Assembly (NCBI GenBank): GCA_017534535.1
Contig: JAFXVZ010000017.1
Span: 1-64,000, forward strand
DNA: 64,000 nt
Reading direction: 5' to 3'
From: Bacteroidaceae bacterium
GTDB lineage: Bacteria > Bacteroidota > Bacteroidia > Bacteroidales > Bacteroidaceae
The notes beneath the pieces were generated by a model. That model saw only the letters and a list, made by a program, of their open reading frames with translations, was not told the origin of the DNA and did not search any database. Below, piece after piece: positions 1 to 8,574 of this stretch. Position numbers and translations under genes: made by a program. The first letter of the stretch is position 1. The number at the start of each line of letters is the position of its first letter.

Positions 1-724
1 CCTGATAGCCACGCATACAGAGTTCGTTAAAGATGACGTTCTCCATGATATGGTTCTCTTCCTGTTGACGGAAGTTTATCAGCGCATTGCGGATGCCCAA
101 GTCCCCAAAATAGTATTTCGACAGCGTACCAATGTATTTCCTCCCCTTCACATCAAAACGCTCTGCTTTCCTGATGACAAAGGCCTCTGTAAGATAAAGG
201 AGATACTTGTCGATAGTCTGGCTCGTGATATTTGAGTTCTCAACACTCTTGAATGTATTTGCAATCTTTGTAGGGTTATTGGGAGAGCCTATAAAAGAGG
301 CCAAGATGTTGACCAGTTCACGCAGCTCCTTGTCATTCTTGATCTTATACCTTTCCAATATGTCTGCCATGTATACGGTATGGAACAGCTTTCGCAGATA
401 GTCCGCCTTCTCTTGGTCAGTGGTAAAGGACAGAATTAACGGAAGACCGCCAAAAGTATAGTAGTCTTTCCATGCATCGCTTTTGTCTCCACCTACAGCT
501 GAATAGTATTCTGAGAAACTCAATGGATAGACCCTTATCTGATGGTCACGTCCTCTGAACTCAGTTGCAATATCGGTAGAAAGGAAGTGCGAGTTGCTAC
601 CAGTCACGTAGACATCTGCGTTCTTTAAATGCAGCAGGCTATTGAGCACATCCACAAACTCATCAACCTTCTGCACCTCATCCAGAATAATGAAATGCAA
701 TACTGAATACGCGTCACTTTTAGG
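1..724 (-). pseudogene. 5'-truncated DUF4143-type AAA ATPase
   Basis: Reading leftward from 724, an open frame runs off the window edge and encodes an ATPase of the Bacteroidales ATP-binding/DUF4143 group. It starts abruptly at the Walker B segment (FIILDEVQKVDEF), followed by the sensor-like VTGSNSHFLS, the FRGRDHQIRVYPLSFSEYY stretch and the helical winged region (YMADILERYKIK, then SQTIDKYLLYLTEAF) typical of the family. An in-frame TAG lies at 725-727, no start codon precedes the Walker B motif, and the roughly 90 residues that should hold the P-loop are absent. Without Walker A it cannot bind ATP normally, so I call it a decayed 5'-deleted copy. These genes are common, mobile-like accessory genes in Prevotella and Bacteroides. 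The C-terminal end lies outside the window. Confidence 0.75.
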
Positions 725-733
725 CTAAAAAAG

Positions 734-747
734 TGGCACATGTGCCA
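734..747. repeat. 14-bp perfect palindrome at ATPase breakpoint
   Basis: TGGCACATGTGCCA is a perfect 14-bp palindrome, extended by near-complementary AAAAGT and AACTTTT flanks. It lies about 10 bp upstream of the point where the ATPase reading frame is lost, so it may mark the deletion or insertion junction. No transposase is near it. Confidence 0.5.
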
Positions 748-870
748 ACTTTTCAGTGAAGATGACTAAAAATCATTCAACCTATCCAGTAAAATGGCTG
801 TCAACCACATCAGGAAATAAGCAAAAAATGTCAACCGAAATTAGGAAAAGACAAAGTAAAAAAACAAAAT

Positions 871-894
871 GTAAGATTGTAAGTTTGTAAGATT
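871..894. repeat. Short 8-bp tandem repeat
   Basis: Three copies of an octamer, GTAAGATT, GTAAGTTT and GTAAGATT, sit head to tail in the gene-free stretch between the truncated ATPase and the fimbrial operon. No coding function is visible. Confidence 0.6.
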
Positions 895-922
895 GGTCAT
901 TGCGCTTAGGCCACCCCCGTCA

Positions 923-988
923 ATTGCTTGAAGCAAATGCCCCGATTACTTGAAGCGAATGGCTTGATTAGTTGAATTAATTGCCCAC
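923..988. repeat. Three imperfect 22-bp tandem repeats
   Basis: Three consecutive 22-bp units begin ATTGCTTGAAG, ATTACTTGAAG and ATTAGTTGAAT. The first two match at about 17 of 22 positions and the third is more diverged. They occupy most of the gap downstream of the fimbrial operon. The whole 725-1123 gap holds this array, the octamer array, the palindrome and the hairpin at 1010-1039, but no gene that I can support. Confidence 0.6.
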
Positions 989-1009
989 AGGGCAGCGAAC
1001 AACAAAATA

Positions 1010-1039
1010 GGGAGGTGCCATCTTACTGACACACCTCCC
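1010..1039 (-). terminator. Terminator-like hairpin after fimbrial operon 1
   Basis: GGGAGGTG and CACCTCCC form an 8-bp GC-rich stem around a 14-nt loop. On the minus strand it is followed by a T-rich stretch (TATTTTGTTGTT), about 85 nt after the stop of the last fimbrillin gene, so it probably ends that transcript. The stem is symmetrical and could work in both directions. Confidence 0.55.
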
Positions 1040-1123
1040 AATTTCAATTATTTATTCTTCTCATGAAGAATCTTCAAAAGTCTCTTATTGACCAGAGATA
1101 CTTTTTTCTCTTAACCCCTTGTA

Positions 1124-3799
1124 TCAATAATGATAAGTAGGTGCTGGTCCATTAGCTGGTTTAACAAGACGAACAGTGCGATACTGAGTCGCTCCATTTG
1201 AAGACGAAGTAGCACCCCTCATATTCGTGTTGGTCGCCAAGTAGTATCCTGCCTTAGTATCATTAACATACGTACTTGACCAATAATAACCTTCAAACCA
1301 TGTTGGTCCAAAATCTCTCCAACCTTGTTGAGGTGCCACAGTATTGTATACTCCAGTAATACTAATAAAGAGACACTGTTCATCTAAGAACTTCTTTAAT
1401 TCTGCATAAGTCAACACATTGTCACTATAACTAGAATTAACTCCAAATTTTGCAAGATTAACATCAACTACTGCTCCATCTCGAAGCAACAATATTCCAC
1501 GATAAGTATTCGTTCCATCATTAACTGTAACATATGCAAAAGGCTGGGTGGTCGTATTCGTACCTAAAACCGTATCACCAATTTTGATTTCAGTTTTTGG
1601 TTTACCATTAAAGATTGTATTCCATATACCGTTAGTAGTACCTGTTGGGAAAGTCCAATCTCCTGGCAATTTATCACTATCAGAATCAATATTACTACCG
1701 TCAGCACCCAATTCATTTCTTAAGTCAAACCACTTGAAATAATACTGATTCAAGCTTCCATTATTATTAAAATAACTAGAGAGCTCAAATGGAGTGAAGT
1801 TATCTCCATCTCGTTCATTTGTAAGTCCATAGTTGCCACTCGCGTCTCTGTAAAGGATACCAGGTGAAACCCAATATCCACGGAATGACATACTCAAGGT
1901 ACCACGACAATTAACAACTCCTGAAGCAGAATTTGATACGCCATCTTTCATATAAGCCTCATCAACTGAAGCAGTGATAGTGGAAGAACCTTCAGCAACA
2001 CCTGTTGCTTGGGTAGAATTGCCTGTTGATGGAGAAATTGTAACATAATCTGTTGAGCCAGAAATCCAAGAAATAGTAGGTAAAGTACCGACAGTACCAT
2101 AGTTAGTATGGGTTAATGTAGCATTCAATGTAACCTTACCGCCAACACCTACATTGGAAGTAGCAGGCGTTACAGAAATGCCAGTAATCTCATTCACATT
2201 GACATCATAGGAAGCGGTAGCCGAACCATCCAAGCCCTCCTTCGTTGCAGTTACAATAATCTTAGCCGTACCAGAAACGCCGGTAAGTGCCACAACTCCG
2301 TCATCACCAACTGCAGCAACAGAAGGATTATCAGAGTCCCAGCTTAATGTAACTCCGCTCAAAGGATTACCATCACTACCCATAACTGTAACATCAGGGG
2401 CAGCTACAGATGTTTGGTTCTTCCATACTGTAACATCGGTCAAAGGAGTGCCATTGCTGGTCAAATTCACAGTTCCAATAGAGATAATGTTTTGAGGAAG
2501 GTCAGCACTACTACCAGCAGTACTTTCATCCCATTCAGCCACAGTAGCATCAAACTTAACACTGGTCATACCCAGATGCAAAGTGAGCTTATACAGCTTC
2601 CCTGCCTCCAACTTATTACTCGTCCCAAAAGAAATGGCTTTGGTAATCTTGTTCTCCACACTTGTTCCATGTGTTTCTCCATCAGACAGATAACCAGCCA
2701 ACTCGTCTGTAGCTGTTTCTACATCATAGACAATCGTCACATTCAAAGGCTGACCTGAAGGAATAACATATAATGGAGCGTCAGCCGTAGTGCCGGCAAA
2801 TAAGTTTACTGCTGTATTGGTGACACCTGCAGTAGGAGTTCCACTGTAAGGCTGAGACTGTACAACAACAGGATTCAAGCCCACAGGTGATTCATTAGCC
2901 GACTCACTCTGTCCTTCCTTTCCATTGGTGCGACCATCATACACCGTTACAGAGCCACCATCAATGTAGTTGGCACCTGCCAAGTCATACCAAGTAGCCT
3001 TTGTGCTATTCAGGTTAAAAGAACCTTTTGTTACAAGACCTTCAAATGTAACCGAGCGGACATAGATTTTTGTATTAGCATCCAACGTGTTGTTAACAGG
3101 AGTTGATTCATCAATCATGGCATCCACCTGCACATTCAATGCAGCCAAGGCATGATTGAACTGCATGTTTACAACATCAGTCACATTTGGCTTAACCATA
3201 TTAATCTGTGGTACTGCCCAGCTGAAATCCACTTGCTTAGCAGGATCCAGACTTGAGTAATACTTCACGAACGGGTCACCTGTAGCGGCATTTCGGCTCA
3301 AGCCCACGATACCATAAGTATTGTCTCCTGTTACAATACCAGTATTGGGTGTAACTTGTACCCAAGGAGCGTAGGCGAAGAAACTCAAGCGGTCAACACC
3401 TTCACTTGAAGCGTCAGAGCCGAACTCATTTGGCCAATAGCGCACGGGGGCATAAGTCCAATCCGTAGCAGTTGATTTAGACACCTTCGTGTTATACATA
3501 AAATTAGGCTGGTAAATAGGGCTGTAAAGGTCGTCATCGGTGTAATAGGCGAAGACACCGAAACCTTCGCTCTCTAGACTTACTTGACCAACTCCTGTGC
3601 CATTAGTGGTAAGTACGCCTTCTGCTCCCGCACGGGTAACAGCACGATTGACGTATGCGCCAAACAGCACAGGTTGCTGCGTTGTAACAGCTGTGTTGTC
3701 CTTGCTAATGGGAGTAGAGTCAACGAGAGTCTCTGACTCCTTCGAGCAAGATGACAAAGCAATGGCAAAAGCTGCCAAAACAAATAACTTGTTTTTCAT
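1124..3799 (-). CDS. Fimbrillin-family lipoprotein with Ig-like and lectin-like C-terminus
   Basis: Large secreted lipoprotein of about 891 residues. The start is ATG at 3799: it gives a clean lipoprotein signal (MKNKLFVLAAFAIALSSC, lipobox Cys18), while the longer frame upstream only adds sequence that reads into the previous gene. The first 450 residues are a fimbrillin (Mfa-like) module with the block PVLFGAYVNRAVTRAG, the GVFAYYTDD strand and RYWPNEFG, shared with the next genes. The middle part carries Big_2-like Ig repeats (ISVTPATSNVGVGGKVTL, then a second). The end has a DUF1566/FISUMP-like signature (GYYWSSTYVN followed by YRTVRLV), a C-type-lectin-like fold. It is the last gene of the operon, 52 bp after the previous stop. 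By analogy with Mfa fimbriae it is probably a tip or accessory adhesin on the cell surface. The family is clear; the role is inferred. Confidence 0.85.
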   Translation of the reverse strand: MKNKLFVLAAFAIALSSCSKESETLVDSTPISKDNTAVTTQQPVLFGAYVNRAVTRAGAEGVLTTNGTGVGQVSLESEGFGVFAYYTDDDLYSPIYQPNFMYNTKVSKSTATDWTYAPVRYWPNEFGSDASSEGVDRLSFFAYAPWVQVTPNTGIVTGDNTYGIVGLSRNAATGDPFVKYYSSLDPAKQVDFSWAVPQINMVKPNVTDVVNMQFNHALAALNVQVDAMIDESTPVNNTLDANTKIYVRSVTFEGLVTKGSFNLNSTKATWYDLAGANYIDGGSVTVYDGRTNGKEGQSESANESPVGLNPVVVQSQPYSGTPTAGVTNTAVNLFAGTTADAPLYVIPSGQPLNVTIVYDVETATDELAGYLSDGETHGTSVENKITKAISFGTSNKLEAGKLYKLTLHLGMTSVKFDATVAEWDESTAGSSADLPQNIISIGTVNLTSNGTPLTDVTVWKNQTSVAAPDVTVMGSDGNPLSGVTLSWDSDNPSVAAVGDDGVVALTGVSGTAKIIVTATKEGLDGSATASYDVNVNEITGISVTPATSNVGVGGKVTLNATLTHTNYGTVGTLPTISWISGSTDYVTISPSTGNSTQATGVAEGSSTITASVDEAYMKDGVSNSASGVVNCRGTLSMSFRGYWVSPGILYRDASGNYGLTNERDGDNFTPFELSSYFNNNGSLNQYYFKWFDLRNELGADGSNIDSDSDKLPGDWTFPTGTTNGIWNTIFNGKPKTEIKIGDTVLGTNTTTQPFAYVTVNDGTNTYRGILLLRDGAVVDVNLAKFGVNSSYSDNVLTYAELKKFLDEQCLFISITGVYNTVAPQQGWRDFGPTWFEGYYWSSTYVNDTKAGYYLATNTNMRGATSSSNGATQYRTVRLVKPANGPAPTYHY

Positions 3800-3851
3800 A
3801 ATCATTCGTTTTATTATTATTATTTTTCCTAATCTATTTCTCCTATTATAT

Positions 3852-6080
3852 TTAATATGCAAAGATGGCACGGGTATAATAATACGGTTCTTCTTTATAA
3901 GGAGTATCATTAAAGTAACCTGTTTGAGCACTAAAATCGCAAACCCATATTGTGTAAGGCGAATCATCAATGCTTTCAGAACTACTTAAAAAAGCTTGAT
4001 CTCTTAAAGTTTCACCTTGAATAAATTCAATCTGCGTAGTTCCAATCCATTGCGATATTACATACCATTGACCGATAGACGGCATAAACCACCCTGAACT
4101 ACCATCAGGTTTCGTAACATCTGCCGCCCAAGTTTCCAAAGCATCTTTAGCCTCAAATGTTCCACCTGACATCGCCATAGTGGCATAATAACCATCTAAA
4201 AGTGAATTATAGACTGATACAGGATGGTTATTACTACTTGAATTACTTGACCAAAGCAGTTTATTACTACTCACATTATTTGAAGCCATTACCAAAATAC
4301 GGCTTCCAGACACACCCGTATCGACATCGCTATCAGGAGAGATATAAGCGATAAAACCTATCTTCTTAGTAGCATCATATTGTTTACCAAGTATCTCATT
4401 CTGCGGATCAGAAATATTGATATTTCCATCGCTATCAACATCCATTGCTTTGTACAATGCCATTTCAGCGTCAGATAAATCAGCAGCGACAGACTTAAGT
4501 GCAGCCAAAGTAGCAGGAACAACTTCTACCGTACAAGATTCAGAGATATTCCCGTCAACGGTGGTGGCATAAATAGTGGTGGATCCTACAGCCACAGCAG
4601 TAACCTTTCCATTTACAACTGAAGCTATATTTGGATTATCTGAAGTCCAATTAACACTTTGGTTCGTTACGTTATTCGGCTCTACTGTCGCAACGATATT
4701 AGCCTCTCCATTAGAAGCCAACTTCATGCTCGACATATTCAAGCTTATGCCTGATACTGCCACCGATGCATCTGTATTTACAGGCAATTCAGCATCGCCA
4801 GATGCACCAACTGCCCAATCTGAAACCGTTGCATCGAAATTCATGCTGGTCAAACCGAGATGTAGGTTGAGCGTATATTTCTTGCCAGCCTCCATCTTGA
4901 TATTTTCACCTGTATTCAAGGTGATGGATTTGGATATGTTATTCTCGACGCTGGTACCATGAGTTACGCCATCAGACAGATAGCCTGGCAAGGTTGGTAC
5001 CAGGGTCTCTACATCATAGACAATTGTGACCTTCAAAGGCTGTCCAGTAGGGATAACAAGGATGGGAGCGTCATTTGAAGCGCTTCCAAACAGATTAACA
5101 ACATTACTTGTCACGCCATCCGGCAGTCCTGTTTCACCATACTTGGCAGACTGCACAATCAAAGGGTTCAGACCGTTAGGCAATTCATTCACCGCCTCAC
5201 TGCTTCCCTCATGGCCATTGGTGCGTCCATCATATACAGTCACCTTGCCACCTTCAATATAGTCTCTGCCCGTAACATCATACCAGATAAGTTTGTCGGC
5301 AGGCGTGTTCAAATTGAACGAGCCTCTATCGGCAAATCCCTCAAAGGAGACAGAACGGACGAAAATCTTTGTATTTGGGTCCACCTTGTCAAGCAAAGCA
5401 TCAATCTGCACATTCAGGGCAGCAAGCGTATGGTTGAACTCAAATTCCACAGGGTCGCTCACCTCTGGCTTGGTCATATCCACTTGAGGTGTACCCCAAC
5501 AGAAGTCCACCTGCTTGGCAGGGTCAAAATTAACAATATAATTCACAAAGGGATCACCCTCAGCACCATTACGGCTCATGTAAACGATGCCACTATCGGG
5601 TGAATCATTCGCATCCACCATGCCAGTAAGAGGACTGACATTCACATGTGGCGCATAAGCAAAGAAACTCAGGCGGTCGATGCCTTCACTTGCATCGTTA
5701 GCACTGTTTTCATTGGGCCAGTAACGCATGGGGCTATATGTCCAGGCATTAGCCGATGCATCATACGTTACTTGAGTATTATACATGAAATTGGGATTGT
5801 AGTCAGGGGTATATGGCTTATCATCGGTAAAATAAGCGAAAACACCAAAACCTTCATCCTGCAGGCTAACTTTTCCATTAGCTCCGTCATTCGTCAACTC
5901 ACCTGCTGCTCCTGCACGGGTAGTAGCACGGTTGACGTATGCGCCAAAGGACACAGGCTGTTGGGCCACAACATTGGTATTTCCCTTCTCTATCGGAGTG
6001 GAATCAATGGATTCCGCATCCTTAGCACAGGAAACCAACATCAAGGCAAAAGCCGCCATCAACAAACACCTGCTTTTCAT
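3852..6080 (-). CDS. Fimbrillin-family lipoprotein with Ig-like domain
   Basis: A 742-residue lipoprotein with signal MKSRCLLMAAFALMLVSC (lipobox Cys18). The N-terminal 430 residues are a close paralogue of the fimbrillin module in the neighbouring genes, with PVSFGAYVNRATTRAG, GVFAYFTDD, MRYWPNENS and VTVYDGRTNGHEG. A single Big_2-like Ig repeat follows (ISLNMSSMKLASNGEANI to STTIYATTVDGNISESCTV). The last 200 residues contain WFMPSIGQWY and AFLSSSESI, resembling the DUF1566/FISUMP-type adhesin domain of the next gene but with little direct identity. Gene order and architecture suggest a minor, exposed pilus subunit. The Arg-rich TTRAG segment near residue 50 could be the site where a trypsin-like protease trims the propeptide, as gingipain does for P. 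gingivalis fimbrillins; that is inference. Confidence 0.85.
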   Translation of the reverse strand: MKSRCLLMAAFALMLVSCAKDAESIDSTPIEKGNTNVVAQQPVSFGAYVNRATTRAGAAGELTNDGANGKVSLQDEGFGVFAYFTDDKPYTPDYNPNFMYNTQVTYDASANAWTYSPMRYWPNENSANDASEGIDRLSFFAYAPHVNVSPLTGMVDANDSPDSGIVYMSRNGAEGDPFVNYIVNFDPAKQVDFCWGTPQVDMTKPEVSDPVEFEFNHTLAALNVQIDALLDKVDPNTKIFVRSVSFEGFADRGSFNLNTPADKLIWYDVTGRDYIEGGKVTVYDGRTNGHEGSSEAVNELPNGLNPLIVQSAKYGETGLPDGVTSNVVNLFGSASNDAPILVIPTGQPLKVTIVYDVETLVPTLPGYLSDGVTHGTSVENNISKSITLNTGENIKMEAGKKYTLNLHLGLTSMNFDATVSDWAVGASGDAELPVNTDASVAVSGISLNMSSMKLASNGEANIVATVEPNNVTNQSVNWTSDNPNIASVVNGKVTAVAVGSTTIYATTVDGNISESCTVEVVPATLAALKSVAADLSDAEMALYKAMDVDSDGNINISDPQNEILGKQYDATKKIGFIAYISPDSDVDTGVSGSRILVMASNNVSSNKLLWSSNSSSNNHPVSVYNSLLDGYYATMAMSGGTFEAKDALETWAADVTKPDGSSGWFMPSIGQWYVISQWIGTTQIEFIQGETLRDQAFLSSSESIDDSPYTIWVCDFSAQTGYFNDTPYKEEPYYYTRAIFAY

Positions 6081-6090
6081 TGTACAACTA

Positions 6091-7137
6091 TCAATTAAGA
6101 TTTTTCAATATTATGTCTATATCCAACTGCTTACCAGCCTTATAAGCATCAGCATAGTCGCTCAGCTTGAGTGTTACAGTTCCAGAGGTAGAGAGTGTAT
6201 CCACCTTAGTGTCATTCTCATCATAGACATCATAAGAGATATGAACCTCTGCCTTTTGGATATTATCTCCCACAGTGAGAGGAATGTAGAACACACCCTG
6301 ACCAACCATTTCCCAAGGTGAAGTGGTGGTTATTTCCTCATCACCGCCACTCAACAAAGAAACAGAGCGAACGACTGTGGCATTTTCACTCAAAATGGGT
6401 AGCCAATTGGCTGTACCATTATTCCACAACACAAGCTTGGCTTTGGCAGTGAGCGTATAGTCAATGCTGACATCAGTGAGTTTCAGTGTATTCGTGCCAA
6501 GAGCAGTCTCCAATTCATCACTCATAGATATGGTAACTCGATCACCTACACAGGCTAACGCATGTTGGAACTCGAAAGTCACACAATCACCAATAGCTTG
6601 CTTGGTCTGGTCAAGCTGCATGGCATAGAGCAAATCCTCTTGGTTAGCTACATCAGCAGCCAATTTATAGGTTATCCAAGGGTCACCTGTCTCATGAGCA
6701 TTACTGACATCTGAGATACATGGTGAATTATAAGGAGCGTAAGCAAAGAAACTCACATAGTGAGGAAGTGCAGCATCTTCACCTTCTCCATTAGGCCAAT
6801 AGCGCACCGGGGAGTAAGTCCACCCCTCAACAGGGTCGTAAGACACTTCCTCATTATATATAAAGTCGGAAGACACATTGCTATCGCTGTACTTATGCAG
6901 GCCTGTATAAGAGGCAAACACGCCAAAGCTGTTGCTTTGCAGGTTACTGATATTATTAATCTCACCTGTAGCCCTGGTCGTAGCCTCACTTGCTGACACA
7001 GCTTTAACGGCAAAGCTGATGGCATCGCCTTGAGGGGTGACGTTTTCAATAGCCCCATCCTGCTTGCTGCATGAAGCAATGAGCAGGATGGAGGCAATTG
7101 CCAAACTAATAGTTCTCAATGTGTCTTTCGTCTTCAT
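6091..7137 (-). CDS. Fimbrillin-family lipoprotein (short)
   Basis: A 348-residue lipoprotein whose signal ends in the lipobox SILLIASC (Cys23). It holds one fimbrillin-like module: ATTRATGEI, SFGVFASYTG, VRYWPNGEGED, YVSFFAYAPYN and the FEFQHALACVGDRVTI strand equivalent to FNHALAALNVQ in its neighbours. It lacks the Ig-like and lectin-like extensions of the two genes downstream and ends shortly after the second beta-sandwich half. It lies 6 bp after the preceding gene and 10 bp before the next, so it is in the middle of a tight operon. It is more diverged than the other three paralogues, which fits a different place in the pilus (anchor or accessory), but the sequence does not decide this. 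Confidence 0.82.
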   Translation of the reverse strand: MKTKDTLRTISLAIASILLIASCSKQDGAIENVTPQGDAISFAVKAVSASEATTRATGEINNISNLQSNSFGVFASYTGLHKYSDSNVSSDFIYNEEVSYDPVEGWTYSPVRYWPNGEGEDAALPHYVSFFAYAPYNSPCISDVSNAHETGDPWITYKLAADVANQEDLLYAMQLDQTKQAIGDCVTFEFQHALACVGDRVTISMSDELETALGTNTLKLTDVSIDYTLTAKAKLVLWNNGTANWLPILSENATVVRSVSLLSGGDEEITTTSPWEMVGQGVFYIPLTVGDNIQKAEVHISYDVYDENDTKVDTLSTSGTVTLKLSDYADAYKAGKQLDIDIILKNLN

Positions 7138-7143
7138 GATCTA

Positions 7144-8538
7144 TCAATTATTAGCAGGGAGATCAGCACCACCATCCTCTGTGGTTGTAGGCCAAGCAGT
7201 AACATCAGCGTCAAACTTCACGCTGTTCATACCCAAATGCAAGCCGATGGTGTAAGATTTGCCAGCTTCCAGCTTTGAGGTTGCTGTGGTTCCTGAACCA
7301 AAGGTGATGTTCTGCGTAATCTTATTTTCAATACTGCTACCATGAGTCTTACCGTCAGACAGGTAGGTGTTAAGGTTAGCATCTTCAGTTTCCACATCAT
7401 AGACAATAGAAACCTTCACATCGTCGGTTGTAGGAATTACGTAGAAGCCATCGGTTGCAGCAGTTGTATTGCTAAACAGGTTAACAGGAGTCATAGTAAC
7501 ACCTGCCTGCATAGCAGTAACGCCCCAATCTGTATCCTGAATCAGCACTGGATTCAGACCTGTAGTTTTCTCACTGCCAGCAGCAGAAGTTCCTTCTTTG
7601 CCATCCTTGCGACCATCATAGATAGTCACTTCGTCACCGCTGTCCAAATCGTTGCAACCATCATAGTTGAGCCAAACAGGAGTGTTTGCAGTAGTGTTAT
7701 TCAAACTGAGTGCACCCTTCATAGCAAAGCCCTCGAAAGTAATGCTGCGTACGAAGATACGTGTTTTGCTGTCACGTTCATTACCAAGTTTATTAGAATC
7801 TACTATTGCATCAACTTGAACATTGAGGCGAGACAAAGCATGCTTGAAAGTGAATTTCAACAACTGACTAGCAGTAGCATCAGCAGGACGCTGCACATCC
7901 AACCAAGGCAAACCAGCTGTAAAGGTCTGTGCTTTATTTGTCTGAATAATATTCCAAGTAGTTGTTCCGTCATTTACACCCCAAACCAAGTCAACAGCCT
8001 TAGCCTTGTCGAAAGAAACGACATACTTAACAAATGGATCACCAGTAGCTGAGTTGCGGCTCAGACCGGTAATACCCCAGTCGGCATTAGTAGTTGCTTT
8101 ACCACTTGATGGAGTCACTGCCACGTATGGGGCATATGCGAAGAATGACACTCTGTCAACATCCTCTGAAACGGCATTGGAACCATATTCATTAGGCCAA
8201 TATTTTAACGGAGCGTAAGTCCATACATTGTTGGTAGCATCCCAACTAACTTCTTGGTTATACATGAAGTTTGGTGAAGTAAGACCATCATAATTGTTGT
8301 TGTCTGTGTAATATGCGAAAACGCCAAAGTTTCCGGTCTGTAAGGTAGCTGCTGTGATATCACCTGTAATACCTGCACGGGTAGTGGCACGGTCAACATA
8401 GGCACCGAAAGTAACTGGAACATTAGCAACTTCGGTGGAGTTCTTCTTAATATCCTGACTCTGTGAAACAGGGTCGGAATCATTTGAACAAGCTGCAAAC
8501 AGGGTAGCAGCTAATGCAAGTGTCAAATACTTTTTCAT
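7144..8538 (-). CDS. Fimbrillin-family lipoprotein, candidate major or minor pilin
   Basis: A 464-residue lipoprotein with signal MKKYLTLALAATLFAAC (lipobox Cys17). It is the first fimbrillin of the operon and consists only of the two-lobed fimbrillin module (PVTFGAYVDRATTRAG, GVFAYYTDN, LKYWPNEYGS, FKHALSRLNVQVD, VTIYDGRKDGKEG), ending at the conserved DVTAWPTT strand where its longer paralogues switch into Ig-like domains. The compact form and the position right after the DUF5119 gene make it the best candidate in this cluster for a polymerising subunit, but no shaft-specific feature proves it. Assembly in this family works by donor-strand exchange after proteolytic removal of the N-terminal strand, and the TTRAG block is a plausible cut site. 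Confidence 0.85.
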   Translation of the reverse strand: MKKYLTLALAATLFAACSNDSDPVSQSQDIKKNSTEVANVPVTFGAYVDRATTRAGITGDITAATLQTGNFGVFAYYTDNNNYDGLTSPNFMYNQEVSWDATNNVWTYAPLKYWPNEYGSNAVSEDVDRVSFFAYAPYVAVTPSSGKATTNADWGITGLSRNSATGDPFVKYVVSFDKAKAVDLVWGVNDGTTTWNIIQTNKAQTFTAGLPWLDVQRPADATASQLLKFTFKHALSRLNVQVDAIVDSNKLGNERDSKTRIFVRSITFEGFAMKGALSLNNTTANTPVWLNYDGCNDLDSGDEVTIYDGRKDGKEGTSAAGSEKTTGLNPVLIQDTDWGVTAMQAGVTMTPVNLFSNTTAATDGFYVIPTTDDVKVSIVYDVETEDANLNTYLSDGKTHGSSIENKITQNITFGSGTTATSKLEAGKSYTIGLHLGMNSVKFDADVTAWPTTTEDGGADLPANN

Positions 8539-8574
8539 ATTCGTATCATTTTTTAGTTTTTATATTTCAATTCA

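Noticed and set aside
923..988. CRISPR array from the 22-bp repeats
   Set aside because: Units are contiguous with no spacers, only three copies, and no cas genes are present.
3597..3989. 130-residue plus-strand frame
   Set aside because: Antisense to the signal-peptide end of one fimbrillin and the 3' end of the next; no start context, no family resemblance.
7342..8052. 236-residue plus-strand frame
   Set aside because: Lies wholly antisense to a clear fimbrillin gene; composition is that of a shadow frame.
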